From positions 62,001 to 126,000 of the forward strand of contig OZ245761.1 in NCBI GenBank assembly GCA_965227535.1: DNA of 64,000 nucleotides, written 5' to 3'. The DNA is from SZUA-430 sp965227535 (GTDB taxonomy: Bacteria > Pseudomonadota > Alphaproteobacteria > Micropepsales > Micropepsaceae). Every line of letters starts with the position of its first letter. Positions within the stretch are counted from its first letter, which is position 1. This document shows, one piece after another, positions 26,617 to 35,311 of the stretch. Under the pieces are notes generated by a model. It was given only the letters and a program-made list of their open reading frames with translations, had not been told where the DNA came from and ran no database searches. A program made the position numbers and the translations under genes.

Positions 26617-27743
26617 CCAAGGGCGAATTCCACGACTTCATCTCCACGCCCGAGGAGATCATCGAAGACGCACGCAACGGCCGCATGTACATCCTCGTCG
26701 ACGCCGAGGATCGCGAGAACGAAGGCGACGTCATCATTCCCGCCCAGATGGCGACGCCTGAGACGATCAACTTCATGGCCAAGCACGCGCGCGGCCTCGT
26801 CTGCCTCGCGCTCACGCAGGAACGTGCGCAGCAACTGAACCTGCCGATGATGTCGCGCGAAAACGGCACGCAGCATCAAACCGCCTTCACCGTCTCGATC
26901 GAAGCGAAAGAAGGCGTCACCACCGGCATCTCGGCCCACGATCGCGCGCGCACCATCTCCGTCGCCATCGACGCGAACAAGGGCCAGGCCGACATCGTCA
27001 CCCCCGGCCACGTCTTCCCGCTGGTCGCGCGCCGCGGCGGCGTCCTCATCCGCGCCGGCCACACCGAAGCCGCCGTCGACATCTCGCGACTCGCAGGCCT
27101 CGTGCCCGCCGGCGTGATCTGCGAAGTGATGAACGACGACGGCACGATGGCGCGCCTGCCGGACCTCGTGAAGTTCGCCCAACTCCATGGGTTGAAAGTC
27201 GGCACCATCGCCGACTTGATCGCCTACCGCCGCCGCCACGACCACTTCATCACGCGCTCGGTCGAGACGGACATCGAGAGCCACCACGGTGGCAAGTTCA
27301 AGATGATGCTCTACATCAACACGGTAGAGTACGCCGAACACATCGCGCTGGTGAAAGGCGACATCAAAGCCCCAGGCCCAGTCCTCGTGCGCATGCACGC
27401 CGTGAACTTGCTCGACGATCTGCTCGCCGTCCGCGGCGGCAAGGACGACGTTCTCTCCCGCTCGATGGAACTCATCGCGAAAGAGGGCAGGGGGGTCGTG
27501 GTCCTCATCCGCGAAAGCCGCTCGACCTACATCTCCGATTTACTCCTGCGCCAAGACCCCAAAACCGAGACAGGCCCGCGCCGCTTGAAGGAATACGGTG
27601 TCGGTGCGCAGATTCTACTGGACCTCGGCGTGCGCGACATGGTCCTGCTCACCAATTCCGCATCGAAGACGGTCGTCGGCCTCGAAGGCTACGGCCTGCG
27701 CATCGTCGGAACACGCGTCGTAGGGTCGAGCCATGGTGACTAA
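26613..27743 (+). CDS. ribBA: DHBP synthase with degenerate GTP cyclohydrolase II domain
   Basis: The N-terminal half (about 1-210) is an intact 3,4-dihydroxy-2-butanone 4-phosphate synthase (DAEDRENEGDVII, HTEAAVDISRLAG). The C-terminal half (about 220-375) aligns with GTP cyclohydrolase II but has lost the zinc cysteines: the segment RMHAVNLLDDLLAVRGG stands where C-x10-C-x-C is required. It should therefore lack cyclohydrolase activity, as in the RibBX proteins known from other alphaproteobacteria. A separate RibA must act elsewhere. Confidence 0.9.
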   Translation: MTKGEFHDFISTPEEIIEDARNGRMYILVDAEDRENEGDVIIPAQMATPETINFMAKHARGLVCLALTQERAQQLNLPMMSRENGTQHQTAFTVSIEAKEGVTTGISAHDRARTISVAIDANKGQADIVTPGHVFPLVARRGGVLIRAGHTEAAVDISRLAGLVPAGVICEVMNDDGTMARLPDLVKFAQLHGLKVGTIADLIAYRRRHDHFITRSVETDIESHHGGKFKMMLYINTVEYAEHIALVKGDIKAPGPVLVRMHAVNLLDDLLAVRGGKDDVLSRSMELIAKEGRGVVVLIRESRSTYISDLLLRQDPKTETGPRRLKEYGVGAQILLDLGVRDMVLLTNSASKTVVGLEGYGLRIVGTRVVGSSHGD

Positions 27744-28203
27744 CAAAGAGACGCCGCGCATTCTCATCGTCGAAGCGCGCTACTATGACGGCATCGCCGA
27801 CGCACTGCTTGGCGGCGCGACCGCGGCGCTGAAAGCTGCTGGCGCGGAATACGAAGTGATAACCGTCCCCGGCGCGCTCGAAATCCCCGGCGCCATCGCT
27901 ATGGCCTATGCCTCGGGTCACGCCGCAGGCGCAGCCTTCGACGGCTTCGTCGCGCTCGGCTGCGTCATCCGCGGCGAGACCACGCATTACGACACCGTCG
28001 CCAACGAGTCCGCACGCGGCCTGATGGACCTCACCATCTACGACCGCATCGCTATCGGAAACGGCATCCTGACCGTCGAGAACGAAGACCAAGCCTTCGC
28101 TCGCACCCGCGCCGACCGCGTGGAAGACAAAGGCGGCAACGCGGCCAAAGCCGCACTCGCGATGGTCGCGCTCCGCAGACGCTTCAACCTAGGCCGCCGC
28201 TGA
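27733..28203 (+). CDS. ribH: 6,7-dimethyl-8-ribityllumazine synthase
   Basis: A 156-residue lumazine synthase with ARYYD, GALEIP, and ALGCVIRGETTHYD motifs. It condenses the ribityl pyrimidine with dihydroxybutanone phosphate. It begins 11 bases inside ribBA, suggesting translational coupling, and ends one base before nusB. Confidence 0.94.
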   Translation: MVTNKETPRILIVEARYYDGIADALLGGATAALKAAGAEYEVITVPGALEIPGAIAMAYASGHAAGAAFDGFVALGCVIRGETTHYDTVANESARGLMDLTIYDRIAIGNGILTVENEDQAFARTRADRVEDKGGNAAKAALAMVALRRRFNLGRR

Positions 28204-28204
28204 G

Positions 28205-28708
28205 ATGACCGGCCGCCCCCCACGACGACCCAAACGCCGTTCCGACGGCCGCTCGCGCAGCGCCTCGCGCCTCGCCGTCGTCCAAGCGCTCTACCAAATG
28301 GAACTCGCCGACCAAGACTCTGAGACCGCGCTGCGCGAATTCATCGACCACCGCTTCGGCGAAGAAATCGACGGCGATCAGGTCGCGGAAGCCGACGAGA
28401 AATACTTCGCCGAACTCATCCGCGGCGTCGTCGAGCAGCAAGTCGAGATCGACAACGCGCTCGCCGGATACCTCAAGGAATGGAAGTTCGACCGCCTCGA
28501 CGCGACGATGCGCGCCGTCCTGCGCGCCGCCGCCTTCGAACTGATCGCGCGCCCGGCGGTGCCCGGCCGCGTGATCGTGCACGAGTATCTGAATGTCGCG
28601 ACGGCATTCTTCGAAGAGGGCGAAGAGATCGCCTTCATGAGCGGCGTGATCAATCGCATGGCCCGCGAGCGCCGGCCCGAAGAGCACGCGCCCGCGTCCG
28701 GCGCATGA
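28205..28708 (+). CDS. nusB: Transcription antitermination factor NusB
   Basis: A 167-residue helical protein with SASRLAVVQALYQMEL near the N-terminus and the late RVIVHEYLNVATAFF block. It binds boxA RNA with NusE in rRNA transcription. A basic N-terminal tail of about 20 residues precedes the domain. Its last bases overlap thiL (ATGA). Confidence 0.93.
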   Translation: MTGRPPRRPKRRSDGRSRSASRLAVVQALYQMELADQDSETALREFIDHRFGEEIDGDQVAEADEKYFAELIRGVVEQQVEIDNALAGYLKEWKFDRLDATMRAVLRAAAFELIARPAVPGRVIVHEYLNVATAFFEEGEEIAFMSGVINRMARERRPEEHAPASGA

Positions 28709-29694
28709 CCCCCGCCAAACGCCGCGGCGAGTTCGAACTCATCGCCGAGCTCTTCGCGCCGCTCTCCAAAGGCGAACCCGGCGCCTTTGCGCTCACCGAC
28801 GACGCCGCCGCCCTGAAACCGAAGCCCGGCCACGACATCGTGCTGACGACCGACGCCATCGTCGCCGGCGTCCACTTTCTGCCCGACGATCCGCCCGCCA
28901 CGATCGCGCAAAAGGCGCTGCGGGTGAATCTCTCGGACATCGCCGCGAAAGGCGCCAAACCACGCGCCTATATGCTCACCGCGGCCTTTCCCGACACCAC
29001 CGACGACACTTGGCTGAAGGCTTTCGCCGAAGGCCTGAAACACGACCAAAAAAAGTTCGACCTGACGCTGATCGGCGGGGACACAGTGGCGACGCCTGGT
29101 CCGCTCACGCTCAGCGTCGTCGCCATCGGCGAGGTTGCGCAAGGCCGCATGCTGCGCCGCGCCCACGCCAAAGCCGGCGACGATGTCTGGGTCACGGGCA
29201 CCATCGGCGACGCCGCGCTGGGCCTGCGCATCCTTAGGGGCGACGACCTCGGCTTGAGCGAAAGACACCGTACGAGCTTAGTCGCGCGCTATCGTGTCCC
29301 CGAACCACGCGTCGCGGCGGGGCAGGGGATCCTGGCGATCGCACACGCCTGCCTCGATGTATCGGACGGCCTCGTCGCCGACTGCGGCCACATGGCCAAG
29401 GCCTCCAAGGTCGGCATCGAACTCCGCGCCGCCGACATCCCCCTCGCCGCGGCGACGCAAGCGGCCATCGCCAACGAGCGCGCAAATCTTGCCGATCTCT
29501 TAACGGCGGGCGACGATTATGAACTCGCGTTTACGGCTGCACCCGCCGACCGCGCGCGCCTCACGGCCCTTGCAGCCAAACTCAAAATCCGTTTCACGCG
29601 AATCGGCAAAGTTGTGAAGGGCAAGGGCGTCCGGGTCACCGCCCACGACGGCGCGCAACTGTCGCTCGACCGCTCCGGCTTCACCCATTTCTGA
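28705..29694 (+). CDS. thiL: Thiamine-monophosphate kinase
   Basis: A 329-residue ATP-dependent kinase making thiamine diphosphate. It shows DDAAAL near residue 30, TTDAIVAGVHF, VNLSDIAAKGAKP, GGDTVATPGPL and the C-terminal CLDVSDGLVADCGH and LLTAGDDYEL. The start ATG overlaps the nusB stop, the usual nusB-thiL coupling. Confidence 0.94.
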   Translation: MTPAKRRGEFELIAELFAPLSKGEPGAFALTDDAAALKPKPGHDIVLTTDAIVAGVHFLPDDPPATIAQKALRVNLSDIAAKGAKPRAYMLTAAFPDTTDDTWLKAFAEGLKHDQKKFDLTLIGGDTVATPGPLTLSVVAIGEVAQGRMLRRAHAKAGDDVWVTGTIGDAALGLRILRGDDLGLSERHRTSLVARYRVPEPRVAAGQGILAIAHACLDVSDGLVADCGHMAKASKVGIELRAADIPLAAATQAAIANERANLADLLTAGDDYELAFTAAPADRARLTALAAKLKIRFTRIGKVVKGKGVRVTAHDGAQLSLDRSGFTHF

Positions 29695-29773
29695 ATTGGT
29701 AATGAATTAACACTTCACCGCATATTAAAGGCCGGCGTGCAAGATCGTGGTCGGGGACGGGGAGCCGACCGAC

Positions 29774-29872
29774 ATGCGATTTTTCATAGCGATGATTTTG
29801 CTGATGATCGTTCTGGGTTCTTACGCAGAGCGTGAGAAGAAAGCCCGGAACGCGGAACAGCCCGCGAAGTAG
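29774..29872 (+). CDS. 32-residue single-span membrane protein
   Basis: ATG at 29774 is preceded by GGGAG at a plausible distance. The product has a hydrophobic helix (residues 3-16) followed by a charged tail rich in Lys, Glu and Arg. It lies between thiL and an exported protein in the same direction. No family is recognised. Confidence 0.5.
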   Translation: MRFFIAMILLMIVLGSYAEREKKARNAEQPAK

Positions 29873-29897
29873 TTTGAATTCGGAGGCTTGGATCCAA

Positions 29898-30338
29898 GTG
29901 CGCATCGCCGCCGCGCTGATGCTGCTGACGTGCCTCTTCGCGGGGCTCGCCTCCGCATCCAGCCACGCACCGAAGAAGCCTGAAGCCGAACGCGAAAAGG
30001 GCAGCGGCTTTGCCGGCCCGCGTATCCCGACCATTCAGATGCCCGCGCTCGTCACGCCGGTCATCGTCAACGGCGAACTCCACCACTACGTCTTCCTGAG
30101 CATCACGCTGGAACTCACCGGCGACGAGCACAAGAACATGATGCTCGAGAAGATCCCCTACCTTCAGGATGCCTTCCTGCGCGAGGTTCACCGCGCTACC
30201 GTCGCCAAGGATAACGACCCAACGGTGCTCGACGAGGAGGGCCTCAAGGGCCGCCTGCTGAGCGTCAGCACGACCGTTGTCGGGTCCAACATCGTCAAAG
30301 CTGTTGCGCTGCGTAACGTCGTGCAGGGTGATCGTTAA
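29898..30338 (+). CDS. Exported protein, weakly FliL-like
   Basis: A 146-residue protein starting at GTG 29898, which follows GGAGG by 12 bases. Residues 1-20 form a signal peptide (RIAAALMLLTCLFAGLASAS). The mature part (PTIQMPALVTPVIVNGELHH, then YVFLSITLELTG, then IPYLQDAFLREVHR) recalls periplasmic FliL-like beta-alpha domains. The likeness is general, and a motor role is not implied. Confidence 0.6.
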   Translation: MRIAAALMLLTCLFAGLASASSHAPKKPEAEREKGSGFAGPRIPTIQMPALVTPVIVNGELHHYVFLSITLELTGDEHKNMMLEKIPYLQDAFLREVHRATVAKDNDPTVLDEEGLKGRLLSVSTTVVGSNIVKAVALRNVVQGDR

Positions 30339-30463
30339 CGTCGCAGTGGCCCGACGCGGCAAATTTTCCAGCAATTCCGCGCCTTTCGAGTATTGCAAGC
30401 CCCCAGACCGTTTGGCATGTTCCGGCCTCATTTTGGCCGGGGGGCCAATCGAGTCGGCTGTGT

Positions 30464-30477
30464 TCAAGCCGGCTTGA
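30464..30477. promoter_or_regulatory. Palindrome upstream of hppA
   Basis: A perfect 14-base palindrome (TCAAGCCGGCTTGA) lies 79 bases before the hppA start, with another short hairpin (TTGGCC/GGCCAA at 30433-30448) just before it. Neither is followed by a T-run, so an operator is as likely as a terminator. Confidence 0.3.
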
Positions 30478-30555
30478 GCCACGCAATCCCTCGGATCCAA
30501 GCCCGACATCCGTCCCCCGGATATCGGACACATCAATCATAAGGTCTTAAGGCAT

Positions 30556-32718
30556 ATGGATACGGCGACTGGACTCTGGATCGTTTTGGCGTGCGCGGTT
30601 GCCGCGCTGGTATATGGCGGATGGGCCATCCGCTCGGTGCTCGCGGCGCCCGCCGGCAACGCGCGGATGCAAGAAATCGCCGCCGCCATTCAAGAGGGCG
30701 CGGCCGCGTATCTCAGCCGTCAGTACTGGACCATCGGTTACGTCAGCGTCGGCGTGATGGTCATCATCGCCCTTGCGTTCCAAAACTGGGTTCAGCCGCT
30801 GGGCTTCGTCATCGGCGCCTTCCTCTCCGGCGCGGCCGGTTTCATCGGTATGAACGTGTCGGTGCGCGCCAACGTCCGCACCGCTGAGGCTTCCCGCAAA
30901 GGCCTCGCTCAGGGTCTCGCGATCGCATTCAAGTCCGGCGCCTCGACCGGCATGCTCGTCGTCGGTCTCGCCCTCATCGCCATCGCCGGCTACTACGGCC
31001 TTCTGTCGACGATCTACGACGTCAACGACCCCAAGCAAATCCGCGTCATCGTTGAGGCCCTCGTCTCGCTGGCCCTCGGCGCATCGGCCATCTCCATCTT
31101 CGCCCGTCTCGGCGGCGGCATCTTCACCAAGGGTGCGGACGTCGGCGGCGACATGGTCGGCAAGGTCGAGGCAGGCATTCCCGAAGATGACCCCCGCAAC
31201 CCCGCCACGATCGCCGACAACGTGGGCGACAACGTCGGCGACTGCGCCGGTATGGCGGCCGACTTGTTCGAAACCTACGTGGTCACCATTGGCGCGACCA
31301 TGGTTCTGGCCTCGATCTTCTTCACCACCGACAGAAGCCTGATGATGCTCTACCCGCTCTTGATCGCGGGCGTGTGCATCTTGGCTTCGATCGCCGGCGC
31401 GTTCTTCGTGCGCCTCGGCCAGTCGAAGAACATCATGGGCGCCCTCTACAAGGGCCTCATCGCGACGGCGGTGTTGTCGCTCATTCTCGTGGCTGGCGTG
31501 ACCTATTGGGCCGTCGGCTTCGATCGCGTTCTGACCGCCTTCCCGGGACAGCCGAACCAAGTCTCGTTCAACGGCTTCACGCTGTTCTTGTGCGGTATCG
31601 CAGGCCTCGCCGTGACCGGCCTTCTGGTCTGGATCACGGAGTACTACACCGGCACCGGCTACCGTCCGGTTCGTGAAGTCGCCAAGGCGTCGGTCACGGG
31701 CCACGGCACGAACGTCATCCAAGGCCTCGCGGTCTCGATGGAATCGACGGCGTTGCCCGCGCTCGTCATCGTCTGGGGCATTGTTGTGACCTACACACTG
31801 GCGGGCCTCTTCGGCATCGCCATCGCAACGACGACCATGTTGGCCCTTGCCGGCATGATCATCGCCCTCGACGCCTTCGGTCCGGTCACCGACAACGCCG
31901 GCGGCATCGCCGAAATGGCGGGTCTGGATAAGGAAGTGCGCAAGACCACCGACGCGCTCGACGCCGTCGGCAACACCACGAAAGCGGTCACCAAAGGCTA
32001 CGCCATCGGTTCGGCTGGCCTTGGCGCACTCGTGCTCTTCGCGGCGTACACGGAAGATCTGCGTCACTTCATGCAGAACGCGGCCGAGTATCCCTTCTTC
32101 GCCACGGAATCGAACGGCGCGAACGTCGTCGTCTCGTTCAGCCTCGCGAACCCATGGGTGGTGGTCGGTCTCTTCCTCGGCGGCATGCTGCCGTACCTGT
32201 TCGCTTCGATGGGTATGACGGCCGTCGGCCGCGCGGCGAGCGCGGTGGTCGAAGAAGTCCGCCGTCAGTTCAAGGAAAAACCCGGCATCATGAAGGGCAC
32301 GGAAAAGCCCGACTACGGCCGCGCCGTCGACATGCTGACCAAAGCCGCCATCCGCGAGATGGTGCTGCCGTCCATGTTGCCGGTGCTGTCGCCGATCGTG
32401 CTGTTCTTCGTCGTCCTGCTGATCGCAGGCAAGGGCGCAGCGCTGGCCGCGGTCGGCGCGATGCTGATGGGCGTGATCCTCACGGGCCTGTTCGTCGCCA
32501 TCTCGATGACCTCGGGCGGCGGCGCCTGGGACAACGCGAAGAAGTACATCGAAGACGGCCACTTCGGCGGCAAAGGCTCTGAGGCCCATAAGGCTGCGGT
32601 GACCGGTGACACCGTCGGCGACCCGTACAAGGACACGGCCGGCCCCGCCATCAACCCGATGATCAAGATCACGAACATCGTGGCGCTGCTGCTGCTGGCC
32701 GCTCTCGCGCACATGTAA
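30556..32718 (+). CDS. hppA: K+-independent proton-translocating pyrophosphatase
   Basis: A 720-residue membrane enzyme with about 16 helices that pumps H+ with energy from pyrophosphate. The catalytic loops DVGGDMVGKVEAGIPEDDPR and DNVGDNVGDCAGMAADLFE are intact, as is the C-terminal DTVGDPYKDTAGPAINPMI. The segment GNTTKAVTKG has Lys after the two Thr residues, the known mark of the K+-independent class (K+-dependent enzymes have Ala). It is likely monocistronic, with a clear terminator following. Confidence 0.96.
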   Translation: MDTATGLWIVLACAVAALVYGGWAIRSVLAAPAGNARMQEIAAAIQEGAAAYLSRQYWTIGYVSVGVMVIIALAFQNWVQPLGFVIGAFLSGAAGFIGMNVSVRANVRTAEASRKGLAQGLAIAFKSGASTGMLVVGLALIAIAGYYGLLSTIYDVNDPKQIRVIVEALVSLALGASAISIFARLGGGIFTKGADVGGDMVGKVEAGIPEDDPRNPATIADNVGDNVGDCAGMAADLFETYVVTIGATMVLASIFFTTDRSLMMLYPLLIAGVCILASIAGAFFVRLGQSKNIMGALYKGLIATAVLSLILVAGVTYWAVGFDRVLTAFPGQPNQVSFNGFTLFLCGIAGLAVTGLLVWITEYYTGTGYRPVREVAKASVTGHGTNVIQGLAVSMESTALPALVIVWGIVVTYTLAGLFGIAIATTTMLALAGMIIALDAFGPVTDNAGGIAEMAGLDKEVRKTTDALDAVGNTTKAVTKGYAIGSAGLGALVLFAAYTEDLRHFMQNAAEYPFFATESNGANVVVSFSLANPWVVVGLFLGGMLPYLFASMGMTAVGRAASAVVEEVRRQFKEKPGIMKGTEKPDYGRAVDMLTKAAIREMVLPSMLPVLSPIVLFFVVLLIAGKGAALAAVGAMLMGVILTGLFVAISMTSGGGAWDNAKKYIEDGHFGGKGSEAHKAAVTGDTVGDPYKDTAGPAINPMIKITNIVALLLLAALAHM

Positions 32719-32742
32719 GGCGCTGAGGCATCAGCCAAAAAG

Positions 32743-32770
32743 AAAGGCCCCGGAGACGGGGCCTTTTTTT
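32743..32770. terminator. Bidirectional intrinsic terminator hppA/bamE
   Basis: Stem AAAGGCCCC/GGGGCCTTT with a 6-base loop is followed by seven T in total on the plus strand. On the minus strand the stem is followed by TTTCTTTTT, so it can also end the convergent bamE transcript. Confidence 0.9.
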
Positions 32771-32792
32771 GTTCCAGCAGATGAAACGAAAT

Positions 32793-33275
32793 CTATTCGC
32801 CGCTGCCGCCCGGACGGGTTGGGCTATCCTTCGCACCCGGCGCGCTCGGCGGCATCGCGCCCATGTTGCCGAACATCTGCTGCAGGAAGGACATCTCCTT
32901 GCCGCGGCTCGGCGTCTCGCGATCGGCAAGCGAAATCACCTGGCCGTCTTCGATGCCATAGGTGCGCAGGTCGGCGACCTTGCCGTCTTCCGTGAACTGC
33001 ACCGCCAGGATCTGGCGCTTGGTCACTTCCGGCTTGAAGAACGCATAGCGCTCCTGCTCGGTCGAAATGTAGTACCAGGTCGGATCGCCGAAGGTCGCCG
33101 TGCTCGACGGCGTGCCCAGCTTCTCCTGCACGGTCTCGCGGCTGTCGGCGCCGACGCGAACCGATGCGACCTTTTCGTCATCGGGAACATAGCCGCGCAC
33201 GTCCCGGATCGGGGCGCAGGCCGCAACTCCGGCCAAAACCAAGGCGGTGGCGGAAAGAAACAGGCGCGATTTCAT
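32793..33275 (-). CDS. bamE: Outer-membrane assembly lipoprotein BamE
   Basis: A 160-residue SmpA/OmlA-family lipoprotein. Signal peptide with a VAAC lipobox near residue 20, then GADSRETVQEKLGTPSSTATFG and WYYISTEQERYAFF, the BamE core. It assists beta-barrel insertion by the BAM complex. The longer frame upstream of ATG 33275 lacks a signal and is not used. The C-terminal tail after residue 125 is Pro/Gly-rich. Confidence 0.9.
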   Translation of the reverse strand: MKSRLFLSATALVLAGVAACAPIRDVRGYVPDDEKVASVRVGADSRETVQEKLGTPSSTATFGDPTWYYISTEQERYAFFKPEVTKRQILAVQFTEDGKVADLRTYGIEDGQVISLADRETPSRGKEMSFLQQMFGNMGAMPPSAPGAKDSPTRPGGSGE

Positions 33276-33384
33276 GAGGGGACGCTCCAAACGCCGAACA
33301 CGGGCGGAAACAGGCTTGTTGACGTACCGCCGCGTACGCATAATTTCAAGCGGAAGCCTCCAAGCCCTCGGAAAGCCTAGGCCC

Positions 33385-33924
33385 TTGCGCGCACTCTTGT
33401 CATTCTTCACCCGCGCGCGCGACAGATCGCGCCATGGGGCCTGGATCTACACCGCCATCGTCGAACAGGCCCGCAGGCCCCAGTTCTACGAATCGTTTGA
33501 CGTTCCTGACACAATTGACGGCCGGTTCGACCTGATCGTCCTGCACGCGGGCCTCTATCTCCCGCGCCTGAAGGCCGTGCCCAATGAGGGCAAGGGCCTT
33601 GCACAGGCGGCGTTCGACCAGATGATGACCAACCTCGACCATAACCTGCGGGAACTCGGCGCCGGCGACACGACGGTGCCTAAGAAGATCCAGAGCATGG
33701 TCTCGGCCTTCTACGGCAGGGCCTCGGCCTACGACGCCGCGCTCAAGGGTGGCGACGCCGACGCGCTGCGCGCCGCGTTGCACCGCAACGTCTATCGCGG
33801 CACCGAGATCGGCCATCCGAAACTCGACGCACTAGCGACCTATGTCCGCGCGGCTTCGGAAGCATTGAAGGCCGCGAACGACACCGACATCGTCGCCGGC
33901 ACCTTCGCCTGGCCGGCGCCGTGA
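33385..33924 (+). CDS. Ubiquinol-cytochrome c chaperone (Cbp3-like)
   Basis: A 179-residue protein of the Cbp3/UPF0174 family, which in mitochondria and alphaproteobacteria helps assemble cytochrome b of complex III. Visible hallmarks are YTAIVEQARRPQFYESFDVP, RFDLIVLHAGLYLPRL and LDHNLRELGAGD. No ATG fits; the TTG at 33385 after GGAAAG is chosen, with TTG 33397 as alternative. The gene overlaps the next by 4 bases (GTGA). Confidence 0.88.
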   Translation: MRALLSFFTRARDRSRHGAWIYTAIVEQARRPQFYESFDVPDTIDGRFDLIVLHAGLYLPRLKAVPNEGKGLAQAAFDQMMTNLDHNLRELGAGDTTVPKKIQSMVSAFYGRASAYDAALKGGDADALRAALHRNVYRGTEIGHPKLDALATYVRAASEALKAANDTDIVAGTFAWPAP

Positions 33925-34475
33925 CAAAGCCCCCTCCCGCACCTCACGGCTTCCGCCGCCTTGTGACCGTCGCGAAAGTAGGCGAGAGCGGCATTGCGCA
34001 GGCCATCGAGGCGAAGCCGGAGGAATACGAAAAGATCGCCGAATACCTCGACCTCGTCGCCGTTCAGAACCTGAAGGCCCATATCCAGATTCACCGCTGG
34101 CGCCACAAAGGTCTTCGCGTCACCGGAAAGTTGACGGCCGACGTGACGCAAAGCTGCGTCGTCACGCTCGATCCGGTGGAAGCCAAAGTCGAAGCCGATT
34201 TCGAACGCCGCTTCCTGCCGGAGGAGAAACCGGAACCCGAGCAGGGCGGCGAACACGAGGTCTTCGTCGACCTGGAAAGCGATGACCCGCCGGAACCTTT
34301 GGGCCGCGAACTCGACCTCGGCGAAATTCTCGTCGAAGAACTGTCGCTGAATCTCGATCCCTATCCGCGCAAGCCCGGCGTCGAATTCAAAGAAGACGCC
34401 GCAGCCACGCCGCGCGAAAACCCCTTCGCCAAACTCGCGAAGCTCAGGCCGAAGCTTGTCGACAAGAACGGCTGA
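33921..34475 (+). CDS. DUF177 (YceD) protein
   Basis: A 184-residue acidic protein, start GTG overlapping the preceding stop. The family pattern TADVTQSCVVTLDPVEAKVEADFERRF and DLGEILVEELSLNLDPYPRKPG is clear. DUF177/YceD proteins are linked with rRNA or large-subunit assembly and typically neighbour rpmF and plsX, as here. Confidence 0.92.
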   Translation: MTKPPPAPHGFRRLVTVAKVGESGIAQAIEAKPEEYEKIAEYLDLVAVQNLKAHIQIHRWRHKGLRVTGKLTADVTQSCVVTLDPVEAKVEADFERRFLPEEKPEPEQGGEHEVFVDLESDDPPEPLGRELDLGEILVEELSLNLDPYPRKPGVEFKEDAAATPRENPFAKLAKLRPKLVDKNG

Positions 34476-34863
34476 TCAATCAACGCAAAGCGCATGCTGC
34501 AGTTTGCCGTCGCGCACTTCGGCAAAGCAGCCGCAAGGATCGCTGTCGCGCTGACAAACACCGGTCGCGGGCGATCCGGGCGCCAGGTCCCGGTCACCCT
34601 GGTACCGGCACTGTCCCTGACAGTCCTTCTTGTCTTTGCAGACCCTGCCCGCGTCCGCGTAGTTCTTCACACACGACCACTTGCCCATCATGCAGACGCG
34701 CCGCCACGAGTCGCCGCGGTCGGTGCAGGCCTTCGCCTCGCCGGCCGAGGCCTCGCCGCCGCCAGGGACCGTCGATACGTCCCGCGGCAGGTCGCTCTGG
34801 GGAGCCCCGGAGGGCGCGCAGGCACTCAGGATCAGGAACGCGGCAACCAGGGAAAATGCGCAT
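34476..34863 (-). pseudogene. Cys-rich lipoprotein gene with 1-base frameshift
   Basis: From ATG 34863 (GGAGG 7 bases upstream) the frame reads MRIF and then loses sense. The next frame continues with LVAAFLILSAC (a lipobox) and about 110 residues holding ten cysteines (for example VCMMGKWSC, CKDKKDCQGQC, DPCGCF) up to the stop at 34476. Adding one base near 34852 would join them. The cysteine spacing suggests several disulfides in a periplasmic domain. The second frame has no usual start codon, so either the gene is broken or there is a sequencing error in the TTTT/CCC run. Function unknown. Confidence 0.6.
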
Positions 34864-35054
34864 GCGGCCAGCCTCCGAAGGAGCTATGAAAGCCCAACCG
34901 TTCCCCTGCGGCAACCAGCGTTAACGGCGGCAGCCGGGGCGCGGCATCCCGGGGGTTGAACTCGGGGGCGGTTTCCTATCATATCCGCGCCCTAATTCGC
35001 GGCCTGGGCCAAAAGGCGCCTTGGTTGACGCCCAAACTGCAGGAGAGGCGGCCC

Positions 35055-35240
35055 ATGGCGGTCCCAAAAAGAAAAGTAAGCCCGTCGCGTCGCAACATGC
35101 GCCGCTCGCACCACGCTCTGTCGCGCCCCGCCTATAACGAGTGCGGAAACTGCGGCGAGCTCAAGGCCCCCCATAACGTTTGCCCCAAGTGCAAACACTA
35201 TGACGGCCGCGAAGTCTTGAAAGAGAAAAAGGCGACCTAG
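35055..35240 (+). CDS. rpmF: 50S ribosomal protein L32
   Basis: A 61-residue L32 protein: MAVPKRKVSPSRRNMRRSHH, then a CGNCGELK...VCPKCKHY zinc ribbon with four cysteines. GGAGAGG precedes the ATG. It sits before plsX in the classic rpmF-plsX-fabH order. Confidence 0.96.
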   Translation: MAVPKRKVSPSRRNMRRSHHALSRPAYNECGNCGELKAPHNVCPKCKHYDGREVLKEKKAT

Positions 35241-35311
35241 CGCTTGGCCCCGCTCCGGGCGCATAGTTGTCCGATGTCCAATCGGCGACCGCCTCAAAGG
35301 ATAGGGCTGGC

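Noticed and set aside
30547..32712. A 721-codon open frame antisense to hppA
   Set aside because: It is His/Asp/Arg-rich in a pattern produced by GC-rich third positions of the opposite strand, while the plus strand is an unmistakable pyrophosphatase.
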